This document shows, one piece after another, positions 1-9,275 of a stretch of 64,000 nt of DNA. Numbering within the stretch: position 1 is the stretch's first letter; every line of letters begins with the position of its first letter. Both the position numbers and the translations under genes were made by a program. Under the pieces are notes generated by a model, which saw only the letters and a list, made by a program, of their open reading frames with translations, was not told the origin of the DNA and ran no database searches. Source of the stretch: Mesorhizobium sp. WSM4306 (GTDB lineage: Bacteria; Pseudomonadota; Alphaproteobacteria; Rhizobiales; Rhizobiaceae); assembly GCF_007003975.1 (NCBI RefSeq), contig NZ_VFTC01000003.1:247447-311446 (forward strand). The letters are read 5' to 3'.

Positions 1-432
1 GGCAAGACCTTCCTGATCGGCGGCCGTTTCACCGATCCACTGGCGCGCTACATGGCCGCCCATCTCGCCATCATCCAGCCCGATGTCTACCACCTTGCTG
101 GCCAGGAAAGCATCTGGCGCGACCGGCTGATCGACATGGGCAAGCGCGACGTGCTGGTGATCTTCGACATACGGCGCTACCAGGACAGCCTGGTGCGCTT
201 TGCCGAGACGGCGCATCAGCGCGGCGTGCAGATCGTGCTATTCACCGACCAGTGGCTGTCGCCGATCGCCCGCTTCGCCCGCCATGTCATCGCCGGACGC
301 ACCGCGGTGCCTTCGGCCTGGGATTCCTCGGCGGCATTGTTCGTCGTCGCCGAGACGCTGATCGGCGCCGTCACCAGGCAACTTGAGGCCGACAGCGCCA
401 AGCGCATCCGTGATCTGGAAGGACTGCGCTGA
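1..432 (+). CDS. MurR/RpiR-family transcriptional regulator, C-terminal SIS domain (5' partial)
   Basis: The frame is open from base 1, so the N-terminal helix-turn-helix lies outside the window. What remains (about 143 residues) reads as a sugar isomerase (SIS) fold: a glycine-rich FLIGGRFTD strand-loop, then VLVIFDIRRYQ and IVLFTDQWLSP strands. This is the layout of RpiR regulators, where the SIS domain binds a phosphosugar or related ligand. An internal ATG at 52 is not the true start, because coding similarity continues upstream. The next gene starts about 170 bases later and looks unrelated. The ligand cannot be told from this fragment. Confidence 0.8.
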   Translation, partial: GKTFLIGGRFTDPLARYMAAHLAIIQPDVYHLAGQESIWRDRLIDMGKRDVLVIFDIRRYQDSLVRFAETAHQRGVQIVLFTDQWLSPIARFARHVIAGRTAVPSAWDSSAALFVVAETLIGAVTRQLEADSAKRIRDLEGLR

Positions 433-602
433 CAGCCTCATTCCCGGCCTCAAGCGCGCAACGTTACGCAGATTTAATGTGCATGGCCGCGGCAGAATTG
501 CCATAAAGCCCTGATATTGCCGTGGCTTCGCACGTACCGGGTGCGTCGCTGCGTGTTTTTTGCTTGGGGAAACCGGAAGACGTTTTGCCAACCGGAGTGC
601 CG

Positions 603-1760
603 ATGGCCGCCTGGAAACAGATTGTTTTTGCGCTTGTGGTCCTGGTCGCGGCCGCAGCCGCCTGGGCGCGCTTCTTCCCCGGCGCGCCGGAGGTTCTGGC
701 ACGCTGGGGCATCGACTGGGCCTATGCCTCGGCACCCGCCACGACCGGCGCAGTCGACACGACGAAACAGGCAGGCGGCCGCAACGCCGCCGGGCGGCCG
801 GCCAATGTCGCTGTCTTGCCGGCGGGCACCGCAACCATCAACGATCGCCTGCAGGCGATCGGAACAGGCCGTGCCAACGCTTCGGTGACAGTCAACCCTT
901 ACAGTTCGGGCCGTCTCGTTGAATTTCTCGTCCAGTCCGGCACCCGTGTCGACAAGGGACAGATCATCGCCGTCCTCGATTCCGAAACCGAGGTGATCTC
1001 CCAGGATCGCGCCAAGCTCGCTTTGCAGGATGCCCAGGCCAAACTCGAGCGGGTGAAATCGCTGAGGGCCTCCAATGCCGCAACACCTGTTGCCGTCGCC
1101 GATGCCGAAGTGGTGCTTGCCGGCGCCAAACTGGCGCTCAGCGATGCCGAACTCGCCTTGCAGCGACGCTCGATCGTAGCACCCATCGCCGGCACGGTCG
1201 GCATCCTGCCGATATCGGCCGGCAATTATGTGACCAGCCAGTCGGCGATCGCCACGCTCGACGATCGCTCTTCCATCCTGGTCGAGTTCCTGGTGCCGGA
1301 GCGCTTTGCCGCCGCCGTCAAGGTCGGCGCGCAGCTGACGGCGACACCGATCGCCAATCCGAGCAAAGCCTATACCGGCACGGTGTCGGCCATCGACAAT
1401 CATATCGACGACAAGAGCCGCACCCTTCTGGTCAAGGCGGCGATCGCCAATCCGGCGGACTCGCTGCGCGCCGGCATGTCGTTCGGTATCACCATGCGCT
1501 TTGCCGGCGACACCTATCCGGCGGTCAGTCCGCTGGCGATCCTGTGGGGCTCCGACGGCGCCTATGTCTGGCAAATCGCGGATGGCAAGGCCAGACGCGT
1601 TCCCGTGCGCATCATCCAGCGCAACACCGAGACCGTGCTGATCGACGCTGAGATCGAGGATGGCGACATGGTGGTCACCGAAGGCACGCAGAGCGTCAGC
1701 GAAGGCGGTGAGGTCCGCATCGCCGGCCAGCGTGCCGCCAACGCCGCCGAAGGCTCATGA
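603..1760 (+). CDS. RND efflux periplasmic adaptor (membrane fusion protein)
   Basis: This is the HlyD/AcrA-type adaptor that bridges an inner-membrane RND pump to an outer-membrane channel. The 385-residue product opens with one hydrophobic anchor (IVFALVVLVAAAAAW). A lipoyl-like half-motif (SGRLVEFLVQSGTRVDKGQ) follows near residue 105, then an alpha-hairpin rich in Ala/Glu/Arg, a beta-barrel and a membrane-proximal domain. I chose ATG 603, which has GGAG about 6 bases upstream and places the anchor at the N-terminus. An in-frame ATG at 522 would add 27 residues without membrane character. The stop overlaps the start of the pump gene by ATGA, so the two are translationally coupled. No outer-membrane factor gene is present in the window. 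Confidence 0.88.
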   Translation: MAAWKQIVFALVVLVAAAAAWARFFPGAPEVLARWGIDWAYASAPATTGAVDTTKQAGGRNAAGRPANVAVLPAGTATINDRLQAIGTGRANASVTVNPYSSGRLVEFLVQSGTRVDKGQIIAVLDSETEVISQDRAKLALQDAQAKLERVKSLRASNAATPVAVADAEVVLAGAKLALSDAELALQRRSIVAPIAGTVGILPISAGNYVTSQSAIATLDDRSSILVEFLVPERFAAAVKVGAQLTATPIANPSKAYTGTVSAIDNHIDDKSRTLLVKAAIANPADSLRAGMSFGITMRFAGDTYPAVSPLAILWGSDGAYVWQIADGKARRVPVRIIQRNTETVLIDAEIEDGDMVVTEGTQSVSEGGEVRIAGQRAANAAEGS

Positions 1761-4700
1761 CCGGACCCGCCAACGCCGCCAGCGAAACCGGCTTCACCGC
1801 GCTCTTCATCCGCAGGCCGGTCATGGCCTTCGTGCTCAACACGCTGATTGCCGTTGCCGGTCTTGCCGCCTTCTACGGCGTCGAGATCCGCGAACTGCCC
1901 GATGTCGACCGCGCCGTCGTCACGGTGTCGACGGCGTTCGAAGGAGCTGCCGCCGAAACGGTCGACCGTGAGCTGACCGACACCATCGAGGGCGCGGTCG
2001 CGCGTGTCTCCGGCGTCAAGTCGATCTCGTCGACCTCCTCCTTCGGCCAGAGCCGCGTCACCATCGAGTTCAATGACGGCGTCGATCTGAACGTCGCCGC
2101 CTCCGATGTGCGCGACGCCGTCGGCCGTGTCGCCAACCAGATGCCGGACACCGCCGATCCGCCGCGCATCGTCAAGGCCGACGCCAACTCCGATCCGGTG
2201 ATGCGGCTGGCCGTCACCTCCGATAGCATGTCGGTGCAGGACATGACGGTGATCGTCCAGGACCAGATCGAGGACGAACTGGCCGCCGTGCCGGGCGTCG
2301 CCGACGTCCAGGTCTATGGTGATCGCGACAAAATCTTCCGCATCGATGTCGACCAGAACAAGCTGGCGAGCCTAGGCTTCACCGTCGCCGATTTGAGGGC
2401 GGCACTTGGCTCTGTGGCCTTCGATTCGCTGGCCGGTTCGATCACCACCACCAACCAGGACTTGATCGTTCGCACCACAGCCGATGTGACGACGCCGGAA
2501 GAGTTCGAAAACATCATCATCGGCGGCACGACGCGCATCCGCGACGTCGCCACCGTCACGCTCGGCCCCGACATCGGCCAGACCTCATTGCGCTCCGACG
2601 GCAAGACCGGCATCGGCCTTGGCATCATCCGCCAGGCGGAATCGAACACGCTGGATATTTCCACCGGCGTGAAGGCGGCCGTCGCCACGCTGCAGGAAAA
2701 CCTGCCCAAGGGCATGTCGATCAAGATCACCAGCGACGACGCCGTCTTCGTCAACGGCGCCGTGCACGAGGTCGAGATCGCGCTCGGCCTGTCGATCTCG
2801 ATGGTGCTGATCGTCATCTACATCTTCCTGCTCGACTGGCGCGCGACGCTGATCCCCGGCCTGTCGATGCCGGTCGCCATGATCGGCACCATCGCCGCCA
2901 TCTATCTCGCCGGCTTTTCGATCAACATCCTGACCTTGCTGGCGCTGGTGCTGGCGACAGGCCTGGTCGTCGACGACGCCATCGTCGTTCTGGAAAACAT
3001 CGTGCGACGGCGCAACGAAGGCATGGGTCCCCGCGCTGCCGCCGTGCTCGGCGCCCAGGAAGTGTTTTTTGCTGTCATCGCCACGACGCTGACGCTGGTC
3101 GCCGTCTTCGTGCCGATCTCCTTCCTGCCCGGACAGACCGGCGGCCTGTTTCGCGAATTCGGCTTCGTGCTCGCCATGTCGGTGCTGCTCTCCTGCGTGG
3201 TAGCGCTGACGCTGTGTCCGATGCTGGCGTCGCGCATGCTGACCGGCGCATCGCTCCATCACGAAGGCGGCCACGGCACTGGCGCCCGCATCGGCGGTGC
3301 GCTGAATTCAGCCTACAAGCGCGGCCTGCATGCCTGCCTCGGCGCGCCGTGGATCGTGCTTCTGGTCGCGGTGCTGTTCGCCGCCACCGCCTTCACTCTG
3401 TTCGGTACCATCCGCCAGGAGCTGACGCCGAGCGAGGACCGCGCCGTCGTGCTTTTGCGCATCAACGCGCCGCAAGGCGTCAGCCTCGATTACACCGCTC
3501 AGCAGATGCAGAAGATCGAGCGGCTGATCCAGCCGCTGCGCGATTCCGGCGAGATCGTCTCCACCTTCGAAAATGCCGGCCAGAACGGCGCCTATAACTC
3601 AGGCTTCATGGTGATGACGCTAGCGCCATGGGACGAACGCGCGCGCAGCCAGCAGGAGATCATGGCCGAGATCACCCAGCTGACCCGGCAGGTGCCATCC
3701 GTGCGCATCTTCCCGGTGCAGGCCAACAGCCTCGGCATCAGAGGCGCCGGCAACGGCCTGCAATTCGCGCTGGTCGGCAACGACCGCAAGGCGCTGGGCG
3801 GCGCCGCGGTAAAGATCATCGCCCAGATGCAGGCCGACCCACGCTTCCAGAACCCGCGCCTTTCCGTCGACCCGACGCAGCCGCAACTTGCCGTGGCCAT
3901 CGACCGCGAGCGCGCCTCCGACCTCGGCATCGACATCACCGGGCTCGCCAACACGCTGCAGGCGATGCTCGACGGCAATGATGTCGTCGACGTCTACATC
4001 GCCGACCGCAGCTACGGCGTGAAGCTGGTCTCGACCACCAACCCGATCAACGATCCGACCGATCTCGAAAACATCTTCCTGAAGACCGCCGACGGCCGCT
4101 TCGTGCCGATGTCGACCATCGCCACGCTGACCGAGCGCGCCGTGCCGCCGTCGCTGACGCGCGAACAGCAGCAGCCCTCGGTGGCGATCACCTCTAATCT
4201 CGCCGGCAATTTCGCGCTCGGCGATGCGCTCGGCGTCGCCGAGCAGATCGCCACGCCGCTGCTGCCGCCGGGCGGCCGCATCCTGCCGCTGGCCGAAGCC
4301 GCGACGCTGGGCGAAACAAACAGCGCCATGGTCACCATCTTCGGCTTCGCGCTGGTGATCATCCTTCTGGTGCTTGCCGCCCAGTTCGAAAGCTTCGTCA
4401 GCGCCGTCATCATCATGGCGACGGTACCGCTCGGCCTTGCCTGCGCGATTTTTGCGCTGCTGCTGTCCGGCACCAGCCTCAACGCCTACAGCCAGATTGG
4501 CCTGGTGCTTTTGGTCGGCGTCATGGCCAAGAACGGCATCCTCATCGTCGAATTCGCCAACCAGTTGCGCGACCGGGGGCTCGGCGTGCGCGAAGCGATC
4601 GAGCAGGCCTCGATCATCCGCCTGCGTCCGGTGATGATGACAATGATCTGCACCATCCTTGGCGGCGTGCCGCTGGTGCTGGCCGCCGGCGCCGGCGCCG

Positions 4701-4888
4701 AGGCGCGCATCGCGCTCGGCTGGGTCATCGTCGGCGGCCTTGGCCTCGCCACCGTCTCGACGCTGTTCCTAACCCCGGTCGCCTATCTCCTGCTCGGCCG
4801 CTTCGTCACGCCGAAGACGCATGAGGAGGCAAGGCTCAAGCGCGAGCTGGAGGAAGCGGCGTATACGAATGTGGAGCCGGCGGAGTAG
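1757..4888 (+). CDS. RND efflux pump permease (HAE1/AcrB-like)
   Basis: This is an inner-membrane proton-driven exporter of 1043 residues, the usual length for AcrB/MexB relatives. The N-terminus has the RPVMAFVLN entry to TM1. TM4 carries the paired acidic residues of the proton relay in GLVVDDAIVVLENI. The second half repeats the architecture with GVMAKNGILIVEF near TM10-11. Two large periplasmic loops lie after TM1 and TM7. Its start overlaps the adaptor stop (ATGA), so it forms a two-gene operon. Substrates are not predictable. A palindromic intergenic repeat follows immediately. Confidence 0.93.
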   Translation: MTGPANAASETGFTALFIRRPVMAFVLNTLIAVAGLAAFYGVEIRELPDVDRAVVTVSTAFEGAAAETVDRELTDTIEGAVARVSGVKSISSTSSFGQSRVTIEFNDGVDLNVAASDVRDAVGRVANQMPDTADPPRIVKADANSDPVMRLAVTSDSMSVQDMTVIVQDQIEDELAAVPGVADVQVYGDRDKIFRIDVDQNKLASLGFTVADLRAALGSVAFDSLAGSITTTNQDLIVRTTADVTTPEEFENIIIGGTTRIRDVATVTLGPDIGQTSLRSDGKTGIGLGIIRQAESNTLDISTGVKAAVATLQENLPKGMSIKITSDDAVFVNGAVHEVEIALGLSISMVLIVIYIFLLDWRATLIPGLSMPVAMIGTIAAIYLAGFSINILTLLALVLATGLVVDDAIVVLENIVRRRNEGMGPRAAAVLGAQEVFFAVIATTLTLVAVFVPISFLPGQTGGLFREFGFVLAMSVLLSCVVALTLCPMLASRMLTGASLHHEGGHGTGARIGGALNSAYKRGLHACLGAPWIVLLVAVLFAATAFTLFGTIRQELTPSEDRAVVLLRINAPQGVSLDYTAQQMQKIERLIQPLRDSGEIVSTFENAGQNGAYNSGFMVMTLAPWDERARSQQEIMAEITQLTRQVPSVRIFPVQANSLGIRGAGNGLQFALVGNDRKALGGAAVKIIAQMQADPRFQNPRLSVDPTQPQLAVAIDRERASDLGIDITGLANTLQAMLDGNDVVDVYIADRSYGVKLVSTTNPINDPTDLENIFLKTADGRFVPMSTIATLTERAVPPSLTREQQQPSVAITSNLAGNFALGDALGVAEQIATPLLPPGGRILPLAEAATLGETNSAMVTIFGFALVIILLVLAAQFESFVSAVIIMATVPLGLACAIFALLLSGTSLNAYSQIGLVLLVGVMAKNGILIVEFANQLRDRGLGVREAIEQASIIRLRPVMMTMICTILGGVPLVLAAGAGAEARIALGWVIVGGLGLATVSTLFLTPVAYLLLGRFVTPKTHEEARLKRELEEAAYTNVEPAE

Positions 4889-4889
4889 C

Positions 4890-5042
4890 GCCCCTCACCC
4901 TCCCCCTTGTGGGGAGGGTCGGACCGCAGGTCCGGGGTGGGGGTGCAGCGCCAACCGTCGGAGAGATCATTTCGGCCATCCGAGCCAGACCCCCACCCCG
5001 ACCCGCTTTGCGGGCCGACCCTCCCCACAAGGGGGAGGGTAA
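4890..5042. repeat. Rhizobial-type intergenic palindromic repeat
   Basis: Two arms of roughly 50 bases face each other. The left arm contains CCTCCCCCTTGTGGGGAGGG followed by a short GC hairpin and GGGGTGGGGG. The right arm carries the reverse complement (CCCCACCCC, hairpin, CCCTCCCCACAAGGGGGAGG). A large stem-loop can form between the convergent RND and dehydrogenase genes. Elements of this look are frequent in rhizobial intergenic DNA. It may also act as a terminator, which is inference. Confidence 0.7.
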
Positions 5043-5047
5043 GAGCG

Positions 5048-6085
5048 TCACGGCTTCAAAAACACCTTCCCGTTCGGCTTGGCCAGTTCGAGCGGCACCT
5101 TCGCCATCGCCTCGTCCAGCGGCAGCACTGCCGTCACATCCGTCGACCAGCGCCCGTCGGAAAAGCGCTTCTGCGCTTCCATGATGGCCGGGCCGCGTCT
5201 GTCGCGGAACTGTCGCATCCATTCGACCAGCCAGAATCCCTCAATGTGCTTGTGCTGGAAGATCAGTTGGCCGGGCTCGCGGATGACAGTCGTGTCGGGG
5301 TCGAGCCGGCCATAGATGATCCAACGCGAGCGCTTCGGCATGGCGTCGAAGATGGCCGACGCCAGCGGCCCGGTCACCGCGTCGAGGAAAATGCACGGCT
5401 GTTCGGCCTTGACCACCTCGCGCAGCGCCGCCCTGAAATCAGGCGCCTTCTCGTTGAGCACATGCGCGGCACCGATCTCCTTCAAGAGCGGGATCTGCTC
5501 TTCACGGCGAACGGTGACGATCGGCCGATACCCTTCCTCCTTGGCCAGCCCCGCGATCAGCTTGCACAGCTGGCTGGCGCCGGCGGTCATGATGAAGGCT
5601 TTTTCGCCGGCCTCCTTGACGATGTCGAACATGGCGAGCGCCGTCAGTGGATTGACGATCAACGCCGCACCGTCCTCGTCGCGAACCGTGTCGAGCAGCG
5701 GGATGCAACCGGCAGCTTCGGCGACCGCATATTCTGCCCACGAGCCCCAGTTTGTGACGCCGGTGGCAAAGGCGATGCGCTTGCCGATGAGGCTTTTGGC
5801 ATAGGGCTCGTCGCCACTGGCAACGACCGTGCCGACGCCCTCGAAACCGGCCGGCTGGCCTTTTACCCGCGGCTGGCCGTACTGGCCCTTGATGAAGGCA
5901 ACGTCGGACGGATTGATCGAAGCGAGGCTGACCTTGATCAGCACCTGGCTCGGTCCGGGCGCCGGCACGCCGATGCTGCCCGGCGTAAGATAAGGCTCCA
6001 TCGCCTCCAGCACGCTGCCAGTCGGCGTCCTGGTATAGCCGTCGCCGGTGAGCAGCAGCGCTTTCATTTCGGAGGGGATGGCCAT
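5048..6085 (-). CDS. Zinc-independent MDR-family alcohol dehydrogenase/quinone oxidoreductase
   Basis: This is a medium-chain dehydrogenase/reductase of 345 residues. It has a GroES-like N-terminal half (SLASINPSDVAFIKGQYG) and a Rossmann half around FIMTAGASQLCKLIAGLAKEEG with VRREEQ after it. The cysteine/histidine ligands of zinc alcohol dehydrogenases are absent, pointing to the zinc-free quinone oxidoreductase branch. The ATG at 6085 is supported by AAGGAG 7 bases upstream; the longer open frame is not needed. It is last in a leftward group with a second MDR gene and an acyl-CoA dehydrogenase, 11 bases after the former, so co-transcription is likely. A role in reducing an enoyl or keto intermediate is inference. 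Confidence 0.82.
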   Translation of the reverse strand: MAIPSEMKALLLTGDGYTRTPTGSVLEAMEPYLTPGSIGVPAPGPSQVLIKVSLASINPSDVAFIKGQYGQPRVKGQPAGFEGVGTVVASGDEPYAKSLIGKRIAFATGVTNWGSWAEYAVAEAAGCIPLLDTVRDEDGAALIVNPLTALAMFDIVKEAGEKAFIMTAGASQLCKLIAGLAKEEGYRPIVTVRREEQIPLLKEIGAAHVLNEKAPDFRAALREVVKAEQPCIFLDAVTGPLASAIFDAMPKRSRWIIYGRLDPDTTVIREPGQLIFQHKHIEGFWLVEWMRQFRDRRGPAIMEAQKRFSDGRWSTDVTAVLPLDEAMAKVPLELAKPNGKVFLKP

Positions 6086-6096
6086 GGCGGGGCTCC

Positions 6097-7065
6097 TTAA
6101 GGTTTGAGGATGAGCTTGCCGGATGCGCCGCGGCCCAGCACGCGTGTCAGCACAGCGGCGGCGTCGGCCAGCGGATACGTGCCTTCGATCACCGGCCGGA
6201 CCTTGCCGGCGAGATACCAGCCGACAAGCTCCTTCATATTGTCGGCGTAGACACGCGGCTCCTTGGCGGTGAACGCGCCCCAGAACACGCCAACGACCGA
6301 AAAGCCCTTGACCAGCGCCAGGTTGACCGGGAATTGCGGGATGGTGCCCGAGGCAAAGCCGATGACCAGCAGGCGGCCGTTCCACGCCATCGAGCGGGCG
6401 AGCACGTCGAAGGTTTCGCCGCCGACCGGATCGAAGCCGACATCGACGCCCTTGCCGCCGGTGACCTCTTTCAGCGCCTCCTTGAGATTGTCGTAGCCGA
6501 GTGCGATATCGGCGCCGGCTTCGGCGGCAATGCGGCGCTTTTCCTCCGACGAGGCGACACCGATGACTCGCGCGCCAAGCGCCTTGCCGATCTGGATGGC
6601 GGCAATACCGGTGGCACCGGCCGCGCCCAGCACGCAGAGCGTCTCGCCTCCCCTAAGCTCCCCGCGCTGCTTCAGCGCATAATGCGACGTGCCGTAGCCG
6701 GCCAGCAGCGCGCAGGCATCAGTGGCGGGCATATCAGGCGGCAGCGGCATGACGAAGGGTTCGGCGGCACCCACCCGTTCGGCATAGCTGCCATGGGTCG
6801 AGAGTGCGGCGGCGCGGTCGCCGACCTTGACCGATTTCACGCCCGGCCCGACAGCGATCACCCGTCCCGCGACCTCCATGCCGGGCACGAAGGGCAGCGG
6901 CGGCTTCATCTGGTAGAGGCCCTGAACCAGCAGGCCGTCGGGATAGTTGACGCCGATCGCCTCGGCCTCGATGACGACCGTATTGCCTTTGGCCTCCGGC
7001 TCCGGCCAGTCGCCATAGACGAGCTGGTCGAGCGGAGCGAAATCGCGGGCGATGATGGCTTTCAT
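6097..7065 (-). CDS. NADPH:quinone oxidoreductase-like MDR enzyme
   Basis: The 322-residue product shows the classic zinc-free MDR pattern: GVNYPDGLLVQGLYQ, PFVPGMEVAGRV, then the dinucleotide loop LCVLGAAGATGIAAIQIGKA and IGVASSEEKR. Members reduce quinones or alpha,beta-unsaturated carbonyls with NADPH; some act as enoyl reductases. I set the start at ATG 7065, which begins the conserved MKAIIARDF strand, with an AAGG-type ribosome site upstream. It lies 4 bases after the acyl-CoA dehydrogenase stop, so it is in the same operon. The exact substrate is unknown. Confidence 0.85.
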   Translation of the reverse strand: MKAIIARDFAPLDQLVYGDWPEPEAKGNTVVIEAEAIGVNYPDGLLVQGLYQMKPPLPFVPGMEVAGRVIAVGPGVKSVKVGDRAAALSTHGSYAERVGAAEPFVMPLPPDMPATDACALLAGYGTSHYALKQRGELRGGETLCVLGAAGATGIAAIQIGKALGARVIGVASSEEKRRIAAEAGADIALGYDNLKEALKEVTGGKGVDVGFDPVGGETFDVLARSMAWNGRLLVIGFASGTIPQFPVNLALVKGFSVVGVFWGAFTAKEPRVYADNMKELVGWYLAGKVRPVIEGTYPLADAAAVLTRVLGRGASGKLILKP

Positions 7066-7069
7066 GCCG

Positions 7070-8311
7070 TCACACCTTTTCCTGCGTGTATTTCCTGAGC
7101 TCGGTCCGCGCCACTTGCCGGCGGTGCACCGCGTCGGGTCCATCGGCGAGGCGCAGGGTTCTCAGATGCGTCCACGAGCGCGCCAGCGGCGTGTCCTGGC
7201 TGATGCCTTGCGCGCCGAACATCTGCACGGCCTCGTCGGTGACCTTGAGCGCGACGCGCGGTGCAATGACCTTGATCTGGCTGATCCAGGGGGCGGCGGC
7301 ACGCGCATCGCCCTGATCGATCATCCACGCCGCTTTCAGGCAGAGCAACCGCGCCATCTCGATCTCCATGCGGCATTCGGCAATGATGTCGAAATTGGCG
7401 CCGAGCTTCGCCAAGGGTTGGCCGAACGCCTCGCGCCGGACGGAGCGCTGGCACAGCATCTCCAGCGCCATTTCGGCCTGGCCGATGGCGCGCATGCAGT
7501 GGTGGATGCGGCCGGGCCCGAGCCTGCCTTGCGCGATCTCGAAGCCCCTGCCCTCGCCGAGGATCAGGTTGGAGGCCGGCACCCTGACATTGTCGAAGCG
7601 AAGATGCATGTGACCATGCGGCGCGTCGTCGTCGCCATAGACGTGCATCGGCCGAAGTTTTGTCACCCCCTTTGTGTCGGACGGCACCAGGATCATCGAA
7701 TGGCGGCGATGCTGCGGCTCGGCCGTGCTGCCGGTTCGGACCATGACGATATAGATGGCGCAGCGCGGATCGCCGGCGCCGGACGCCCACCATTTCTCGC
7801 CGTTCAGAACATAGTCGTCGCCTTGCCGTTCGCAGCGCATGGCGATGTTGGTGGCGTCGGAGGAGGCGACATCCGGCTCGGTCATCAGATAGGCCGAGCG
7901 AATCCTGCCTTCGAGCAGCGGTGCCAGCCACGCCTGCTTGTGATCGGCCGAACCGTAGCGCTCCAGCACCTCCATATTACCGGTGTCGGGTGCCGAGCAG
8001 TTGAAGGTCTCGGCGCCGAGATGCGCCTTGCCCATCTCCTCGGCGAGATAGGCATACTCGACGGTCGAGAGCCCATAGCCACGCTCGGAGCCGGTCAGCC
8101 AGAAATTCCACAGGCCGCGCTCCCTGGCCTTGTTCTTCAACCCTTCGAGAATTTCGGTCTGCCGCGCTGTGTAGACCCAGCGGTCGCCGGCCTTGCCGAC
8201 CTCGCTCAGAAATTCATGGTCGAGCGGCATGATCTCGTCGCGCACCATGGCGGCGACGCGGGCGTGGATCGGCTTCAGCCGCTCGGTCATGCCGAGAGTC
8301 ATGTCGCTCAT
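7070..8311 (-). CDS. Acyl-CoA dehydrogenase, ACAD10/11 (LvaC)-like
   Basis: This flavin-dependent acyl-CoA dehydrogenase has 413 residues. Visible elements are YLMTEPDVASSDATNI for FAD/substrate contacts, NGEKWWASGAG, the LGPGRIHHCMRAIG helix, RREAFGQPL, and a C-terminal RLADGPDAVHRRQVARTEL. The LADGPD segment replaces the YEGT-type catalytic Glu region of short/medium-chain enzymes and is typical of the ACAD10/11 branch. It heads the leftward operon. The rightward operon 118 bases away encodes an APH-like kinase related to the N-terminal half of ACAD10/11. Together they suggest handling of hydroxylated acyl-CoAs, which is inference. Confidence 0.88.
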   Translation of the reverse strand: MSDMTLGMTERLKPIHARVAAMVRDEIMPLDHEFLSEVGKAGDRWVYTARQTEILEGLKNKARERGLWNFWLTGSERGYGLSTVEYAYLAEEMGKAHLGAETFNCSAPDTGNMEVLERYGSADHKQAWLAPLLEGRIRSAYLMTEPDVASSDATNIAMRCERQGDDYVLNGEKWWASGAGDPRCAIYIVMVRTGSTAEPQHRRHSMILVPSDTKGVTKLRPMHVYGDDDAPHGHMHLRFDNVRVPASNLILGEGRGFEIAQGRLGPGRIHHCMRAIGQAEMALEMLCQRSVRREAFGQPLAKLGANFDIIAECRMEIEMARLLCLKAAWMIDQGDARAAAPWISQIKVIAPRVALKVTDEAVQMFGAQGISQDTPLARSWTHLRTLRLADGPDAVHRRQVARTELRKYTQEKV

Positions 8312-8428
8312 CGCTCGCTAACCTCCATGATGGCTGGACATTTATCCGTGGCAAGGATGACCGTACTTCGGATAGCCTTGTCAACGCGAACTGTTTGCCA
8401 GACGGCAAGGGAGAGGCGGAGGATCGTG
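8312..8428. promoter_or_regulatory. Divergent promoter region with interleaved inverted repeats
   Basis: These 117 bases separate the leftward dehydrogenase operon from the rightward SDR operon and must hold both promoters. Two interleaved inverted pairs are visible: ATCCG (8344) with CGGAT (about 8369), and GCAAGG (8351) with CCTTGT (about 8376). This is compatible with an operator for the TetR regulator encoded downstream, but it shares only CGTAC with the other candidate sites. Confidence 0.3.
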
Positions 8429-9244
8429 ATGAGCTATCTCGACGAACTGTTTACCGTCGCTGGCAAGACGGCACTGGTCACAGGTGCCGCGACCGGCATC
8501 GGCCGCATGGTCGCGACCGCTTTGGTCCAGGCCGGCGCCACCGTGATGATCGCCTCGCGCAAGGGCGAGGATTGCATCAAGGTCGCGGCCGAGTTGAACG
8601 GGCTCGGTGCCTCCGGCCGCGCCGAAGGCTTCGCCGGTGACGTCTCCACCGAGGCCGGCATTGCCGCGCTGGTCGCCGAGGTCAAGGCGCGCACCGACAA
8701 GCTGCACATCCTCGTCAACAATGCCGGTACATCCTGGGGCGCCTCGCTCGAGGATTTTCCCTACCACGGCTGGGCCAAGGTGTTCGCCGTCAACGTCACC
8801 GCTGTCTTCCACCTGACGCGCGAATTGCTGCCGCTGCTCGACGCCGCAGCCAGCGACGCCGATCCGGCCCGCGTCATCAACCTTGGCTCGGTGATGGGCA
8901 CGCAGCCGCTGGCCGACGATGCCTACTCCTACACGGCGTCCAAGGGCGCCGTTCACCATCTGACGCGCACGCTGGCGATCGAGCTTGCGGCGCGGCGCAT
9001 CACCGTCAACGCCTTCGCTCCCGGCCCCTTCCAGAGCCGCATGACCGCCTTTGCCACCGGCACCGAGGAAAAGGCCAGACATGTCGGCAGCCATGTCCCC
9101 ATCGGCCGTATTGGCGTAGCGGATGACATTGGCGGCGCAACGCTCTATTTGTGCAGCCGTGCCGGCTCCTATGTCACCGGCGCCATCCTGCCGATCGACG
9201 GCGGGCAGTCGGTGCAGCATGGGCTGACACTGTTCAAGGAATGA
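8429..9244 (+). CDS. SDR-family oxidoreductase
   Basis: This is a classical short-chain dehydrogenase of 271 residues. It has the cofactor loop VTGAATGIGR near residue 16, NNAG near residue 97 and the catalytic YTASKG with an upstream Ser in LGSVMG. The C-terminus is GGQSV-type. The frame stays open far upstream on this strand, but that is antisense to the dehydrogenase genes. I chose ATG 8429 because GGAGG lies about 8 bases before it and homology begins here. It is the first gene of the rightward operon with MaoC, kinase and a second SDR, and probably oxidises a hydroxyacyl intermediate (inference). Confidence 0.9.
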   Translation: MSYLDELFTVAGKTALVTGAATGIGRMVATALVQAGATVMIASRKGEDCIKVAAELNGLGASGRAEGFAGDVSTEAGIAALVAEVKARTDKLHILVNNAGTSWGASLEDFPYHGWAKVFAVNVTAVFHLTRELLPLLDAAASDADPARVINLGSVMGTQPLADDAYSYTASKGAVHHLTRTLAIELAARRITVNAFAPGPFQSRMTAFATGTEEKARHVGSHVPIGRIGVADDIGGATLYLCSRAGSYVTGAILPIDGGQSVQHGLTLFKE

Positions 9245-9275
9245 GCCGCGGTCGGCGGCAAGTGGAGGAATCGCA

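Noticed and set aside
474..1574. 366-codon leftward frame over the efflux adaptor gene
   Set aside because: It is a shadow of the adaptor gene, which has clear lipoyl and barrel motifs on the other strand.
7052..8428. Long rightward open frame preceding and in frame with the SDR gene
   Set aside because: It is antisense to the acyl-CoA dehydrogenase gene, shows no family motifs, and the SDR has a strong ribosome site at its own ATG.
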